In this document: positions 16,578-26,023 of the stretch, piece by piece
Layout: the number at the start of each line of letters is the position of its first letter
Position numbering within the stretch: the stretch's first letter is position 1
Assembly: GCA_017471025.1 (NCBI GenBank)
Contig: JAFUWX010000062.1
Span: 1-42,427 of the forward strand
Length of the DNA stretch: 42,427 nucleotides
Source of the DNA: Bacteroidales bacterium
Lineage (GTDB): Bacteria > Bacteroidota > Bacteroidia > Bacteroidales > UBA932
Reading direction: 5' to 3'
Program-made: the position numbers and the translations under genes
Notes under the pieces: generated by a model
Database searches by the model: none
The model's input: the letters and a program-made list of their open reading frames with translations, nothing else
Told to the model about the DNA's origin: nothing

Positions 16578-17723
16578 TTACTTCACCTCGTCGATTTTGA
16601 TCTTCTTGTTGGAAGCGGCACCATTGGCCCAGTCGAAGCTGATCGTGAAGTCGTAGGTACCCTCGGCAATCTTGAAGTTGTTGTTGTCAGTGGCGACAAC
16701 TTCCACCTCGACACCGGAAGCCTCGACGACGTCACCGCCATCCCAGCTGCCGTTGATACGGACTTTGAACATGCCGTTCACAGCCAGATTCTTAATCGTG
16801 TACACCACAGTGCCTTCGAAATCGAGGTCACCCTGGGTGAAGCTGCTGGCAGCAGCGTCGAAGGTAGCGAGTTCGGGACCGCCCCAACCGTTGAATTCGC
16901 CGGAGAGGCCGACCACAAGGGTCTCAGGAGTGTTCTTTGCGGTCACACCTTCCACCTTCCAGGAGAAGTTCTCAGCCCACTTGGCAGCGTCTGCCAGGGT
17001 CCAGGTGAGGGTGAAGACGGCATTGTCGGTCTTGGGAGCGGAGAGGTTGCTGCCGTTAGGAAGCATGTCAGCGCCGATGTTGGTGTGGATCTTGAAGGCG
17101 TCGTTCACCTGATAGCCCCAGTCAGTCAGGCCGTTCTGGAACTTGAACTCCGTGGCATTGATGTCGCCGGCTTCGAACGTGAAGACCACCTGGGTAGCGG
17201 AAGCGGACGTGACCTCCATGAACTGAGCCTCACCCCAGGAAGCCCACTGGGCACCCTTTATGGCCATCTTGGCCGGGATGACGGCGATGTCCTCGGTCGG
17301 ACCATCGTAAACGACATGGTACAGGCCGCTTTCAGCAACCTTCATCTCGCTGCCGTTGTTCGTACCTACATAGATACCATTCTCGCCAGCTTTGAGGGCG
17401 CCTTTGATTTCGGTCTTGGTCTCACCGGCCACTTTGTAGAGGTAGAAAGCCTTGCCGCCTTCGAGATAGATGTACTTCTCATAAGCATCGTCACGAGCGG
17501 GTTTGGTCTCGCCTTCGTTCACCTCGACAGCGTCGTTGATGGCTACGCCGACCATGGCATACTTGGCATCGGCCGTGGTGGTACCCACTGCATCGCCGAG
17601 CACGTAAACGGCATCGTTCACGACATCGTTGACGTCAACCTTCTTGTCATTGTTGTCCTTTTTGCAGGAAAAGAGCATCGCTGTAACGGCTACAGCGCCA
17701 AGGAAATAAAAAATCCTTTTCAT
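16578..17723 (-). CDS. susE: SusE/SusF-like outer-membrane starch-binding lipoprotein
   Basis: A 381-residue lipoprotein (MKRIFYFLGAVAVTAMLFSC, Cys20). Two starch-module-like segments are visible: about 155-240 (GAQWASWGEAQFMEV, TEFKFQNGLTDWGYQ) and about 270-381 (VVGLSGEFNGWGGP, GMFKVRINGSWDGGD, ending SFDWANGAASNKKIKIDEVK). FKV/FKF plus W-x-x-x-G is the SusE/F starch-module pattern. The N-terminal portion (about 30-150) is a further beta domain. It follows susD by 59 bases and precedes the amylase, the usual susE position. It would hold starch at the cell surface. Orthology to SusE versus SusF cannot be settled. Confidence 0.85.
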   Translation of the reverse strand: MKRIFYFLGAVAVTAMLFSCKKDNNDKKVDVNDVVNDAVYVLGDAVGTTTADAKYAMVGVAINDAVEVNEGETKPARDDAYEKYIYLEGGKAFYLYKVAGETKTEIKGALKAGENGIYVGTNNGSEMKVAESGLYHVVYDGPTEDIAVIPAKMAIKGAQWASWGEAQFMEVTSASATQVVFTFEAGDINATEFKFQNGLTDWGYQVNDAFKIHTNIGADMLPNGSNLSAPKTDNAVFTLTWTLADAAKWAENFSWKVEGVTAKNTPETLVVGLSGEFNGWGGPELATFDAAASSFTQGDLDFEGTVVYTIKNLAVNGMFKVRINGSWDGGDVVEASGVEVEVVATDNNNFKIAEGTYDFTISFDWANGAASNKKIKIDEVK

Positions 17724-17782
17724 GTTTTGAAATTTGTTTGGTTAATAATTGATATTCAAGTTAGATTTTAGTAGTCTGCTTG

Positions 17783-19309
17783 CTAGTAACCCGGATTCTG
17801 CTCATACACGCCGGGAGCGCCGTCGCGCACCCAGTTCGGGATAGGGAACAGCTCGTGGTTCTTGTCACTGGCGGGTTTGAGGTCCCAGGCATTGCCGAAC
17901 TTCCCGAAACGGATCAGGTCGTCGCGACGATGTCCTTCCCAGGCCAGTTCACGGCCACGCTCGGCGAGGAGCTCGTCGTAAGTGACTTCGGCTGCGGTAT
18001 AGTCTTTCAGACCAGCTCTGCGGTGGACCTTGTTGATGTACTCCAGATGGGTCTCGTCCAGGGCACCGTCATGCTGGCGCATGTAGGCCTCGGCGGCCAT
18101 CAGCAGGACATCGGCATAACGATATACGGGGAAGTCGCTGTTGGCATGGTACTCGATGCCGGGTTCAATCTCGAATTTCTGGAACCGGGCGCCCTCAAAG
18201 GTATTGTTGGCGGTCGGGTCCTGAAGCGTGGTCACCTGCGGGACGATGATGGCCTCCTTGGGGGCATCCCAGGAGGAATGCTGGTACATCAGCGTTTGTC
18301 CGTCCTTCTGGATCGGGCCGACAAACCACTGCTTCTTGCGTTTGTCATCGTCGGAATAGCTGTTATAGAAAGATTCCGTGGTGCAGGGGCCGTTCCAGGT
18401 CTGGGTCAGGTAACCATAGGCCTGCTGCATGACATAGTGGCTGGTAATCAGGTGGAACATGTTGCCCTTGGCGTAAACGGCATCGAATACGATGGGGAAG
18501 ATGATCTCCTTGTTGCCGGTATTGTCCTTCTTGAAAGTGGTGAAATAATCCTCGTTGAGGTCGTAGTATTCCCCTTCGATAATCAGGTTGCAGTAGTTCT
18601 CGGCGTCAGCCCAGCGGGGCGTACCGGTATAGACCTCGGCGTTGAGGTACATCTTCGCGAGCACCATGTAGGCGACCGGGCGGGTGAAATTGCCGTAGGT
18701 CACGCCGTCCTCGATGTTAGGAATCTCGGTAAGGATCTGATTCTCAATCCAATCGAACACTTCCTTACGAGACATCTGCGTGACGGGGGCGCCGCTGCCG
18801 TCATCAATATGGACATTGCCATAGACATCCATAGCGAGCAGGTGATAGAAAGCGCGGAGCACGCGGGCCTCGGCGATACCGGCTTTGGCGGCAGCTGTGT
18901 ACGTGCTCTCATCCTCGCCCATGATGGAATGGATGTTGTCGATAACGGTGTTGCACTTGGTCACGCCGCCATAGGCGAAGGACCAGCCGTTGTTGATGTC
19001 ACGGGTGTCGGACTCCCAGGTGTGGGTGTGCATGGCAATGGGCACGCCGTTGTCATACCAGTCCGTACCGCGGGTAGGAATCACCACCTCGTCGGTCGTG
19101 TATTCCTGAAGGCTCCAGTAGCCCTCGCGATAGACATATCCGCTTTCACCAGCCAGCTGCGAATAGGCATTGGCAATCAGCGTGGAGAACTGCTGGGTAG
19201 TCTTGAAGTAGGCATCTTTCTGCACATCGGTATAAACCTCGGGAGAAAGGTCGGTGCAAGCTGCCGCACAGAGGGCAGCCGCAATTGCGATATATCTGAG
19301 ACTTTTCAT
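17783..19309 (-). CDS. susD: SusD/RagB family starch-binding outer-membrane lipoprotein
   Basis: A 508-residue lipoprotein from the ATG at 19309 (MKSLRYIAIAAALCAAAC, Cys18). An upstream in-frame start at 19342 would bury the signal peptide and is rejected. The N-terminal TPR-like region includes QFSTLIANAYSQLAGE, and the RagB/SusD C-terminal half includes YRYADVLLMAAEAYMRQ, YINKVHRRAGL and LAERGRELAWEGHRRDDLIRFG, the family's most conserved segments. It caps the SusC barrel and binds glycan. It begins 13 bases after the susC stop, the standard susC-susD pairing. The substrate is inferred as starch from the neighbouring amylases. Confidence 0.96.
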   Translation of the reverse strand: MKSLRYIAIAAALCAAACTDLSPEVYTDVQKDAYFKTTQQFSTLIANAYSQLAGESGYVYREGYWSLQEYTTDEVVIPTRGTDWYDNGVPIAMHTHTWESDTRDINNGWSFAYGGVTKCNTVIDNIHSIMGEDESTYTAAAKAGIAEARVLRAFYHLLAMDVYGNVHIDDGSGAPVTQMSRKEVFDWIENQILTEIPNIEDGVTYGNFTRPVAYMVLAKMYLNAEVYTGTPRWADAENYCNLIIEGEYYDLNEDYFTTFKKDNTGNKEIIFPIVFDAVYAKGNMFHLITSHYVMQQAYGYLTQTWNGPCTTESFYNSYSDDDKRKKQWFVGPIQKDGQTLMYQHSSWDAPKEAIIVPQVTTLQDPTANNTFEGARFQKFEIEPGIEYHANSDFPVYRYADVLLMAAEAYMRQHDGALDETHLEYINKVHRRAGLKDYTAAEVTYDELLAERGRELAWEGHRRDDLIRFGKFGNAWDLKPASDKNHELFPIPNWVRDGAPGVYEQNPGY

Positions 19310-19322
19310 ACTGTTCCTTGGA

Positions 19323-22300
19323 TTAGAAGTTGAGATTGACACCGAGACTTACCGTACGCTGCGTCGGGAAGTAGGAACGGTAGTCGAAACCCGGAGTAAG
19401 ACCGGACATGCCGACCGTGGAAGGATCGTGGCCCTTGTAACCGGTGATGGTGAAGAGGTTCTGGGCCGTGACATACACGCGCAGATTCTTGATGTAATCG
19501 CCTACGACACCCTTGATCTTGGGCGTCCAGCCGAAGGTCACGTCGTTGAGCTTGATGTACGTGGCATCCTCCAGATAGAAGTCGGAGAAGCGACGCACGG
19601 AGGCGTTGGTCTCTCCGGAAGTCTTCCAGGCAAGAAGCTTGGAAGGTTCCCCTTCGAAGGCGGACAGCAGAACGTTCTCGGCACCACGGGTATTCTCGTA
19701 GAAATAACGGGTCTCATTGAAAATCAGACCGCCGATCTGACCGCGGAAGTTCAGCGAGAGGTCGAAGTTCTTGTAGGTCACCGCCGTATTGAAACCGAGG
19801 GTCAGCAGCGGGAAGGCATTGCCGAGCACCTGACGGTCGCTATCCTTGGGGTTGGAGGTCGGCTTGTCCGGGTTCGAGGTCTGGTAGAACCACCACACGC
19901 CCTTGTTGTCGATGTCATAGTATTTGAAGCCATAGAAGTTACCCACGGCCTCACCTTCGACAAGACGCATCACGTAGTTACCGGTCTCACCGTCGCCGGA
20001 GGAGATGTAACCCACGTTCTGGTAGGCGGCGATATGGTTGCCGTCAGCATCTTTCTCGCCATACTGCTCGCCGGTGATACGCACGACGCGGTTGCGGTTC
20101 CATGCCATATTGAGGCCGGCGGTCCAGTTGAGCTCCTTTTCCTTCATGATGACACCGTTGATGGCAAATTCCACACCATAGTTGTGGATCTGTCCGTAGT
20201 TGTCCCATTTCTTGGAGGAAACGTTGCCACCGGTCAGCGGCACATCGTACTCATAGAGCAGGTTGGTGGTGTTGCGGAAGTAACCGTCGAGGGAACCGAA
20301 GATGCGGCCGTCGAGGAAGGAGTAGTCGATACCGACATTGGTCTCGTGCTTCTCTTCCCAACGGATATACTCATTCACATTGGTCTGCGGGCCCCAAGGC
20401 TGGACGAATTCGCCGTTGCTGAAGACATAGTCGCCGCCGGCGCCCACGAGCATCAGGTAGAGATAGGAGCTGTTCGGCATGTTACCGGTGACACCGTAAC
20501 CCGCACGGAGCTTGAGTTCGTCTATCCAGGTGATATCCTTCATCCAGTCCTCTTCGGAGATGTTCCAGCTGGCGCTGACTGCCGGGAAGAGACCCCAAGG
20601 ACCCAGAACCTTGTTGGCCTTGGAACCGAACTTGGAAGAACCTTCCAGACGGGTGGAGAGGCTGAGGAAGTACTTGCCGTCGTAGTTGTACAGCGCACGG
20701 ACGAAGAAGGAAGCCAGTTTGTCGCGGTACTTGTAGCTGGACATGTTGGCATCATCGGCTACGCCGGACAGTTTACCCTGGCCCAGACCGAGGTTGTTGT
20801 ACAGGATGCCGTCCAGGGGGAACTTGGAGTTGTTGGCCGCGAATCCCTGGGAGAGGTTGGTCTGATAGGACTGACCGAGGAGGAACTGATAATTGTGCCG
20901 GCCGGTGCTGCCCATATAATTGAGGGTGTTCTCAATCATCTGCTGGGTGTTGCTGCCATAGCTCTGACGGGCCACGCCGCCCTTGCCGAGGATACCCTGG
21001 CCTTTGAGGGTGTTGTTCTGGTATTTGCCGTTCCAGTTATTGACGTCCTGAATGGAATAGAAGGTGCTGAATTTCAGACCCTTTACGATATCCAAGGTAG
21101 CCTTGACGCTGAACACGACGCTCTGGTCCTTCTGGTCGTTGGTGGTCTGCATGATGTCGGAGACAGGGTTCTTGGAATAGAAGCTGTCCGTCTCATAGTA
21201 GCCGCCATACTGCTCGTAAGCAGGATCGTCGGAAGTGATGGGCATCGTAGGGTTCAGACGAAGGGCATAGTCGAAGTCATCGTAGTTGGCCCAGCTCTTC
21301 TTGCCGCGGTTGTAGGCGAAGTCGTAGGAGAGGGTCAGCCTGTTGTTCAGGGCCTTCTGGTCAGCGGCGAAGCGGCCGTTGATCTCCTCGAAATCGGAGT
21401 TGATGGCAATACCCTGCATGTTGCGGTAACCCACGGATGCACGGAAGTTGAAATTCTGCGTGCCGCCGGTCACGGAGACATTGTGGGTATGGGTCACGGG
21501 GACGCGGGTGATGGCCTTGATCCAGTCGGTGTTCGCGCCGAGGTCGTTGCCCATGCCGGCAGCCACCATCTTGTCACGATACTCCTGGGCATTCAGCATG
21601 CGGGGCACGTTGGTGATGAAACCGACGCTGGCATTGCCGCTGTATTCAGCCGAGAAGGCACCGTCCTTGTTGCCGCGGCGGGTCGTAATGAGGATAACGC
21701 CGGCGTTGGCACGGGTACCGTAGATAGCGGCGGCGGAACCATCCTTCAGGACGTCGATGGACTCGATATCCTGGGGCAGCACGGAAGAAAGGCTTCCTCC
21801 GGGCACGCCGTCAATCACATAGAGCGGTTCGGTGCTGCCATTGAGGGATCCCACACCACGGAGCTGGACGCTGTAGCTGTTCTGGGCAGGGTCGTCACCA
21901 CCGTTCTTGATGATGTTCAGACCGGCCACCTTACCCTGGATAAGACCCATGGGGTTGGCGACGTTACCCTTGTTGAACGCTTCGCTCTTGACAGAGGCGA
22001 TAGCACCCGTGATCTCTTTCTTGCTCTGGGAGCCGTAACCGATCACCACGACATCGTTCAGGAAGAGGGCATCCTCCTTGAGGGTAATGGTGGCAGGCAC
22101 CTCGGAAGCTTTCCAGGAAAGGGTCGCATAACCGATGCAGCTGACCTCGACAACGGCGTCGGCGGAGGATACCTTCAGGACGAAGGCGCCGTCAATGTCG
22201 GTGCTGGTGCCGGTACTGGTGCCGGCTTCCATGACCGTAGCTCCGAAAACGGGGCCAAGGTTGTCAACTACAGTACCCTTTACCTCGTAACCGCTCTGGG

Positions 22301-22364
22301 CGGAAACAGTAATGGAGACCGCCAGCAGGGCAGCCGCCATAATTGCGTTAAGGATTCTTTTCAT
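19323..22364 (-). CDS. susC: SusC/RagA TonB-linked outer-membrane oligosaccharide importer
   Basis: A 1013-residue protein with Sec signal (MKRILNAIMAAALLAVSITVSAQ). Residues about 26-100 are the carboxypeptidase-D-regulatory-like domain (VKGTVVDNLGPVFGATV, CIGYAT). FLNDVVVIGYGSQSKKEITG at 101-120 is the TonB-interacting/plug boundary of the SusC family. The plug continues to about 235 (PLYVIDGVPGG, IESIDVLKDGSAAAIYG, GVILITTRRG) and is followed by the beta-barrel, which ends in the aromatic VNLNF. No N-terminal STN domain is seen, so it is not a sigma-regulated type. It imports maltodextrins captured by SusD. It starts 21 bases after the MFS gene. Confidence 0.97.
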   Translation of the reverse strand: MKRILNAIMAAALLAVSITVSAQSGYEVKGTVVDNLGPVFGATVMEAGTSTGTSTDIDGAFVLKVSSADAVVEVSCIGYATLSWKASEVPATITLKEDALFLNDVVVIGYGSQSKKEITGAIASVKSEAFNKGNVANPMGLIQGKVAGLNIIKNGGDDPAQNSYSVQLRGVGSLNGSTEPLYVIDGVPGGSLSSVLPQDIESIDVLKDGSAAAIYGTRANAGVILITTRRGNKDGAFSAEYSGNASVGFITNVPRMLNAQEYRDKMVAAGMGNDLGANTDWIKAITRVPVTHTHNVSVTGGTQNFNFRASVGYRNMQGIAINSDFEEINGRFAADQKALNNRLTLSYDFAYNRGKKSWANYDDFDYALRLNPTMPITSDDPAYEQYGGYYETDSFYSKNPVSDIMQTTNDQKDQSVVFSVKATLDIVKGLKFSTFYSIQDVNNWNGKYQNNTLKGQGILGKGGVARQSYGSNTQQMIENTLNYMGSTGRHNYQFLLGQSYQTNLSQGFAANNSKFPLDGILYNNLGLGQGKLSGVADDANMSSYKYRDKLASFFVRALYNYDGKYFLSLSTRLEGSSKFGSKANKVLGPWGLFPAVSASWNISEEDWMKDITWIDELKLRAGYGVTGNMPNSSYLYLMLVGAGGDYVFSNGEFVQPWGPQTNVNEYIRWEEKHETNVGIDYSFLDGRIFGSLDGYFRNTTNLLYEYDVPLTGGNVSSKKWDNYGQIHNYGVEFAINGVIMKEKELNWTAGLNMAWNRNRVVRITGEQYGEKDADGNHIAAYQNVGYISSGDGETGNYVMRLVEGEAVGNFYGFKYYDIDNKGVWWFYQTSNPDKPTSNPKDSDRQVLGNAFPLLTLGFNTAVTYKNFDLSLNFRGQIGGLIFNETRYFYENTRGAENVLLSAFEGEPSKLLAWKTSGETNASVRRFSDFYLEDATYIKLNDVTFGWTPKIKGVVGDYIKNLRVYVTAQNLFTITGYKGHDPSTVGMSGLTPGFDYRSYFPTQRTVSLGVNLNF

Positions 22365-22385
22365 TGATTGTGTAGCTTAGTTTTA

Positions 22386-23738
22386 TTATTTCTTAGTCTT
22401 GATAATCAATACGGAAGCCGCGCCCAGCACGAGGAAGGCGGCGGCGATCATCAGCATGGCCGGCTGGGAACCGCCCACCAGCGAGATGACCAGACCGCCG
22501 GTGGCGGCGGCGACGATCTGCGGCAGGCAGATGGTGCAGTTGAACAGGCCCAGGTAGGAGCCCATGTACGGACTGCCTTCCAGTGCGACGGTCAGGATCG
22601 AGAACGGCAGGGCGAGCATGGCGGCCCAGGCGAAACCGATCAGGAAGTAGCTGACAAACAGCGCATACTGGTTATGGATGAAGAAGATGGAGGCGAAGCC
22701 CACGGCGCCGATCAGGAGGCTGACGATGTAGGCCGCCTTAACGTTCTTGAAGCGCGGAATCACCAGGGCCCAGAGGATGGAACCGATGGCCTGGACGGCG
22801 AAGACGACGCCGACCCAGTTGCCGGCATCCTGATAGGCCTTGGAGGCGGTATCGATCATGCCGCTGTCGCTGACCGGAACGCCGAAGCAGTTGACGGCGA
22901 TAGCGCCGTTGGAATAGGTCCACATGTACAGGAAGGCCGCCCAGCAGAAGAACTGCACCAGGCCGACGGTCCAGAAGGCCGCGGGAGCCTTGACCAACAG
23001 GGACATCAGGCCTTCGCCCTTTTCCTCCGACTTGGCCGGGTCGATGCCATGGAATTCGGCATATTCCTTCGGCGGCATCTCCTTGACCTTGAAGAAGGTG
23101 AAGAGCACGCAGAGGATCAGGATAGCGGCGCCGCAGTAGAAGGAATAGATCACGGAGTCCGGAATCACGCCTTCGGGGGCCTCGTTGGCAATGCCGATCC
23201 AGGTGAAGAAAATCGGGAAGAGATAGCCCACCAGGGACCCGGCGTTACACAGGAAGCTCTGGATGGAATAGGCCTCGGTCTTCTGCTCCTCGCCCACCAT
23301 GTCGCCGACCATCATCTTGAAGGGCTGCATGGCGATGTTGATGGACGTATCCAGGAAAATCAGCGAGAAAAGGCCGAACCACATGGCCATGTTCAGGCCC
23401 AGGAAGACCCGGGTCGAGAAATGCAGGCTGCCGGCGTTGGGCAGGAAGAGCATCACCAGCACGGCGATGATGGCGCCCACCAACAGATAGGGCTTGCGAC
23501 GGCCCATACGGGTCCAGGTCCGGTCGGAATACTTGCCGATCAGCGGCTGGACGATCATACCCATCAGCGGGGGCAGGATCCAGAAGAACGACAGCTGGTG
23601 CGGATCGGCGCCCAGGGTGGCGAAAATACGGCTGATGTTGGCGCTCTGCAGCGCATAGGCAATCTGGACTCCGAAGAAACCGAAGCTCAGGTTGAACATC
23701 TGCCAGAAGGATAGTTGTTTACTCTTGTCCATCGTCAT
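22386..23738 (-). CDS. MFS sugar transporter of the sus cluster (SLC45/SUC-like)
   Basis: A 450-residue inner-membrane protein with about 12 helices. The N-terminal segment FWQMFNLSFGFFGVQIAYALQ, the loop IGKYSDRTWTRMGRRKPYLLVG (MFS motif A region with the SLC45/GPH-like MGRRKPY) and FLDTSINIAMQPFKMMVGDM are typical of MFS carriers encoded with Bacteroidetes starch and maltose loci. It should carry maltose or maltodextrins from periplasm to cytosol. Starts at 23738 (MTMDKSK) and 23732 (MDKSK) are both possible; the open frame further upstream runs antisense to the kinase gene and is not used. It is first in the leftward sus cluster behind a TATCTTTG box. Confidence 0.9.
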   Translation of the reverse strand: MTMDKSKQLSFWQMFNLSFGFFGVQIAYALQSANISRIFATLGADPHQLSFFWILPPLMGMIVQPLIGKYSDRTWTRMGRRKPYLLVGAIIAVLVMLFLPNAGSLHFSTRVFLGLNMAMWFGLFSLIFLDTSINIAMQPFKMMVGDMVGEEQKTEAYSIQSFLCNAGSLVGYLFPIFFTWIGIANEAPEGVIPDSVIYSFYCGAAILILCVLFTFFKVKEMPPKEYAEFHGIDPAKSEEKGEGLMSLLVKAPAAFWTVGLVQFFCWAAFLYMWTYSNGAIAVNCFGVPVSDSGMIDTASKAYQDAGNWVGVVFAVQAIGSILWALVIPRFKNVKAAYIVSLLIGAVGFASIFFIHNQYALFVSYFLIGFAWAAMLALPFSILTVALEGSPYMGSYLGLFNCTICLPQIVAAATGGLVISLVGGSQPAMLMIAAAFLVLGAASVLIIKTKK

Positions 23739-23757
23739 TATGTGGCCTAAAATCACA

Positions 23758-23765
23758 CAAAGATA
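23758..23765 (-). promoter_or_regulatory. -7 box TATCTTTG for the MFS-sus operon
   Basis: It fits TAnnTTTG on the minus strand, 19 bases from the MFS start. All gaps downstream to the large GH13 are under 80 bases and no equally good box was seen in them, so this is the probable main promoter. Confidence 0.65.
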
Positions 23766-23872
23766 ATTAAACCGTTTTGATTTTTCCTTACGCGCGCGGA
23801 CGGACGGGCGTATTTTTATGATGAACGGCGATATTTTCCCGATGAATGGTTGCAAATCTGCCGCGAAATGTG

Positions 23873-23880
23873 TAATTTTG
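23873..23880 (+). promoter_or_regulatory. -7 box TAATTTTG for the LytS-like kinase gene
   Basis: It matches TAnnTTTG and ends only 8 bases before the kinase ATG at 23889, which implies a leader of a few bases. It is divergent from the sus promoter. Confidence 0.55.
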
Positions 23881-23888
23881 AGACAGAT

Positions 23889-25247
23889 ATGGACAGAAAA
23901 CGGCTCACCGATGCCATCCTGATTACGGGATTCGCCCTCCTGCACGCCGGAGGGGCGGTCCTGTGCCGCGTGCTGGGCGTGGACGACACCCTGCTGCTGA
24001 CCGCGCTGACGATGACTCTGACCATCGTCCTGTGCGCCCGCGAGCAGACGAGCCTGACGGATACGGCCGTGAACATCGTCCTCGTGAACATCCTGGGCTA
24101 TGGCCTCGGCGTCGCGCTGGCCGCCCTGCTGGGGCTGTTCCTCTCCTCGGAAATCACCATACACGCCCTGTCCACCTTCATCGTGACCGAGCTGATCGGC
24201 TGGGGCATCCTGCTGCTGACCAGGCGGTTGATGGGGCCTTCCCGGGACCGTCCGGTGCGGGACAACCTGGTGGCGCTCGTCGTGGTGGTGAGCCTGATTT
24301 TCGGCACCCGTATCCTGGTGTCCGGAAATACCCTTTTCGCGGATACCGACCTGCGCGAGCTCCTGCGGCGTTTCCTGAGCAATTCGGTCGTGCTGCTGGT
24401 CATGGCGTCCCTGACGCTGCTCATCGTCGAATTCAGCCGGAAAGTGTCGGCCCGGATGGAGCGTTGGGCGGTCATGTCGCTGACTTTCCTCATGCTGGCC
24501 GCCCTGGTGGTGGTGTCCGCCCTGCTGGCCGGCATCGGCCTCCCGCTGGAGGCTGACATGAACCTCTCCGGGCAGGAATATGCCCAGCTGACCGTCATCG
24601 CGACCGTCATCGAGGCGGTGCTGTTTTCCTTTATCTACCTGGTGATGTCCTCCGTCTCGGCCCGGCGCAACGCCGCCGTCGAGCGGGAAAGCGCCAACCA
24701 GGCCCATTCCCAGTACCAGAGCCTCAAGCAGCAGGTCAGCCCGCACTTCCTGTTCAATTCCCTCAACGTCCTGGACAGCCTGGTGGGCGACGGGGACGAG
24801 GAGGCCGTACACCGCTATATCAGCAAGCTGTCGGGCCTGTACCGCTATATGCTGCGCAACGAAAAAGAGGCGCTGGTCCGCCTGCGGGACGAGCTGGAAT
24901 ACAGCCGGATGTACTATGACCTGCTGCAGGTGCGCTTCCCCGACGGCCTGCGGCTGGAGACCGACGTGCGCGAAGAAGACCTCCAGCGCTATGTCGTGAA
25001 ATATTCCGTCCAGATGCTGCTGGAGAATGCCGTGAAGCACAACGCAGTGGACGGGCTCCTGATCCGGGTGACCTCCGACGGGGAGCGGGTCTGCGTACGG
25101 AACAACCGCATCCCGCGCCTGACCCCGCCGCAATCGGCCGGCCTGGGCCTGAAGTATATCCGGAACAGCTATTTGGATACATCCGGCAAAGAAATTACGA
25201 TTACGCAGACGGACGACGACTATGCAGTCAGCCTGCCTTTGTTATAA
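23889..25247 (+). CDS. LytS-type sensor histidine kinase
   Basis: A 452-residue kinase from the ATG at 23889; the longer frame from 23850 would overlap its promoter box. Residues 1-255 hold about eight hydrophobic segments with no clear extracellular sensor domain. The His_kinase (PF06580-type) domain follows: phosphoacceptor His286 in QQVSPHFLFNSLNVL, N-box LLENAVKHN (378-385) and the glycine motif GLGLKYIRNSY (418-428). Its stop overlaps the response-regulator start by one base (TAATG), so the pair is coupled. Such pairs respond to envelope or extracellular cues. Target genes are unknown; candidates are the divergent sus operon and the downstream ABC genes. Confidence 0.92.
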   Translation: MDRKRLTDAILITGFALLHAGGAVLCRVLGVDDTLLLTALTMTLTIVLCAREQTSLTDTAVNIVLVNILGYGLGVALAALLGLFLSSEITIHALSTFIVTELIGWGILLLTRRLMGPSRDRPVRDNLVALVVVVSLIFGTRILVSGNTLFADTDLRELLRRFLSNSVVLLVMASLTLLIVEFSRKVSARMERWAVMSLTFLMLAALVVVSALLAGIGLPLEADMNLSGQEYAQLTVIATVIEAVLFSFIYLVMSSVSARRNAAVERESANQAHSQYQSLKQQVSPHFLFNSLNVLDSLVGDGDEEAVHRYISKLSGLYRYMLRNEKEALVRLRDELEYSRMYYDLLQVRFPDGLRLETDVREEDLQRYVVKYSVQMLLENAVKHNAVDGLLIRVTSDGERVCVRNNRIPRLTPPQSAGLGLKYIRNSYLDTSGKEITITQTDDDYAVSLPLL

Positions 25248-26002
25248 TGCCTATGAAAGCATTTGTCATTGAAGATGAAATTCCCGCCCGGAGAAGCCTC
25301 GTGCGGAAGCTGACGGCGGAATTTCCGGATATCGAAATCGCCGGCGAGGCCGGTTCGGTCCGCGAAAGCGTCGCCTGGCTACGGGAGAACCGCCCCGACA
25401 TCCTGTTCATGGACGTAGAGCTCGCGGACGGCAACTGTTTCGAGATTTTCCGCCAGGTCAAGGTGACGGCCAAGGTCATCATGACCACCGCCTACGACAA
25501 TTATGCCGTCAAGGCCTTCGAGGCCGGGTCTATCGACTACCTGCTCAAACCGGTGGACAGCGAGGCCCTGCACCGCGCGGTGGACCGCTGCCGGGACGCC
25601 GCCCACACCCAGGACCTGGAGCAGGTGCTGGCCGCCCTGCGCCCCGCCCAGACCTTCAAAGAACGCTTCCTGGTCTATATCAACGACCATATCGTCCCCG
25701 TGCGGGCGGCGGACATCGCCTGTTTCTTCGCCGAAGACAAGAACAACCATGTCGTCACCCGGGACGGGACGGTCTATGTCGTGGATACTTCGCTGGACGA
25801 TTTGTCGGAGGAGCTGGACCCGGGCGTATTTTTCCGGATATCGCGCAGCTGCATTGTCGCCAAAGACTTGATACAGAGCGCTATCAAGCTTCCCGGCGGG
25901 CGCCTTCAGCTGCTGCTGCCGGAGCCCATCCAGGCCCGCGGCGCCGACTTCACCGTGTCCCGGGCCCGCACGGAGGAATTCCTCCGCTGGCTGGAATCCT
26001 GA
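25247..26002 (+). CDS. LytTR-family response regulator
   Basis: A 251-residue protein with a receiver domain at about 1-120 (VIEDEIPARRSL, phospho-acceptor Asp56 in DILFMDVELADG, conserved TTAYDNYAVKAF and DYLLKPVD) and a LytTR DNA-binding domain at about 140-250 (RFLVYINDHIVPVRAADIACFFAEDKN, FFRISRSCIVAKDLI). All receiver residues expected for phosphorylation are present. It is coupled to the upstream kinase by a one-base overlap. LytTR proteins bind pairs of short direct repeats about one or two turns apart; I did not find an unmistakable pair in the 23739-23888 divergent region. Confidence 0.95.
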   Translation: MPMKAFVIEDEIPARRSLVRKLTAEFPDIEIAGEAGSVRESVAWLRENRPDILFMDVELADGNCFEIFRQVKVTAKVIMTTAYDNYAVKAFEAGSIDYLLKPVDSEALHRAVDRCRDAAHTQDLEQVLAALRPAQTFKERFLVYINDHIVPVRAADIACFFAEDKNNHVVTRDGTVYVVDTSLDDLSEELDPGVFFRISRSCIVAKDLIQSAIKLPGGRLQLLLPEPIQARGADFTVSRARTEEFLRWLES

Positions 26003-26010
26003 GTTTTTGT

Positions 26011-26018
26011 TATCTTTG
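26011..26018 (+). promoter_or_regulatory. -7 box TATCTTTG for the ABC transporter genes
   Basis: It matches TAnnTTTG and ends 5 bases before the ATG at 26024, so the mRNA is probably leaderless. It lies just after the response-regulator stop, giving the ABC genes their own promoter. Confidence 0.65.
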
Positions 26019-26023
26019 TGCGC

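Noticed and set aside
19254..22367. A 1037-codon plus-strand frame
   Set aside because: It lies exactly antisense to susC and shows the same antisense composition; no motif was recognised.
24098..24610. Minus-strand frame inside the kinase gene
   Set aside because: It is a shadow frame of the histidine kinase with Arg/Ser-rich composition and no start context.
23739..25133. N-terminal extension of the MFS frame by 465 codons
   Set aside because: It is antisense to the kinase gene, rich in His/Gln/Arg, and passes through the MFS promoter box. The transporter starts at 23738 or 23732.
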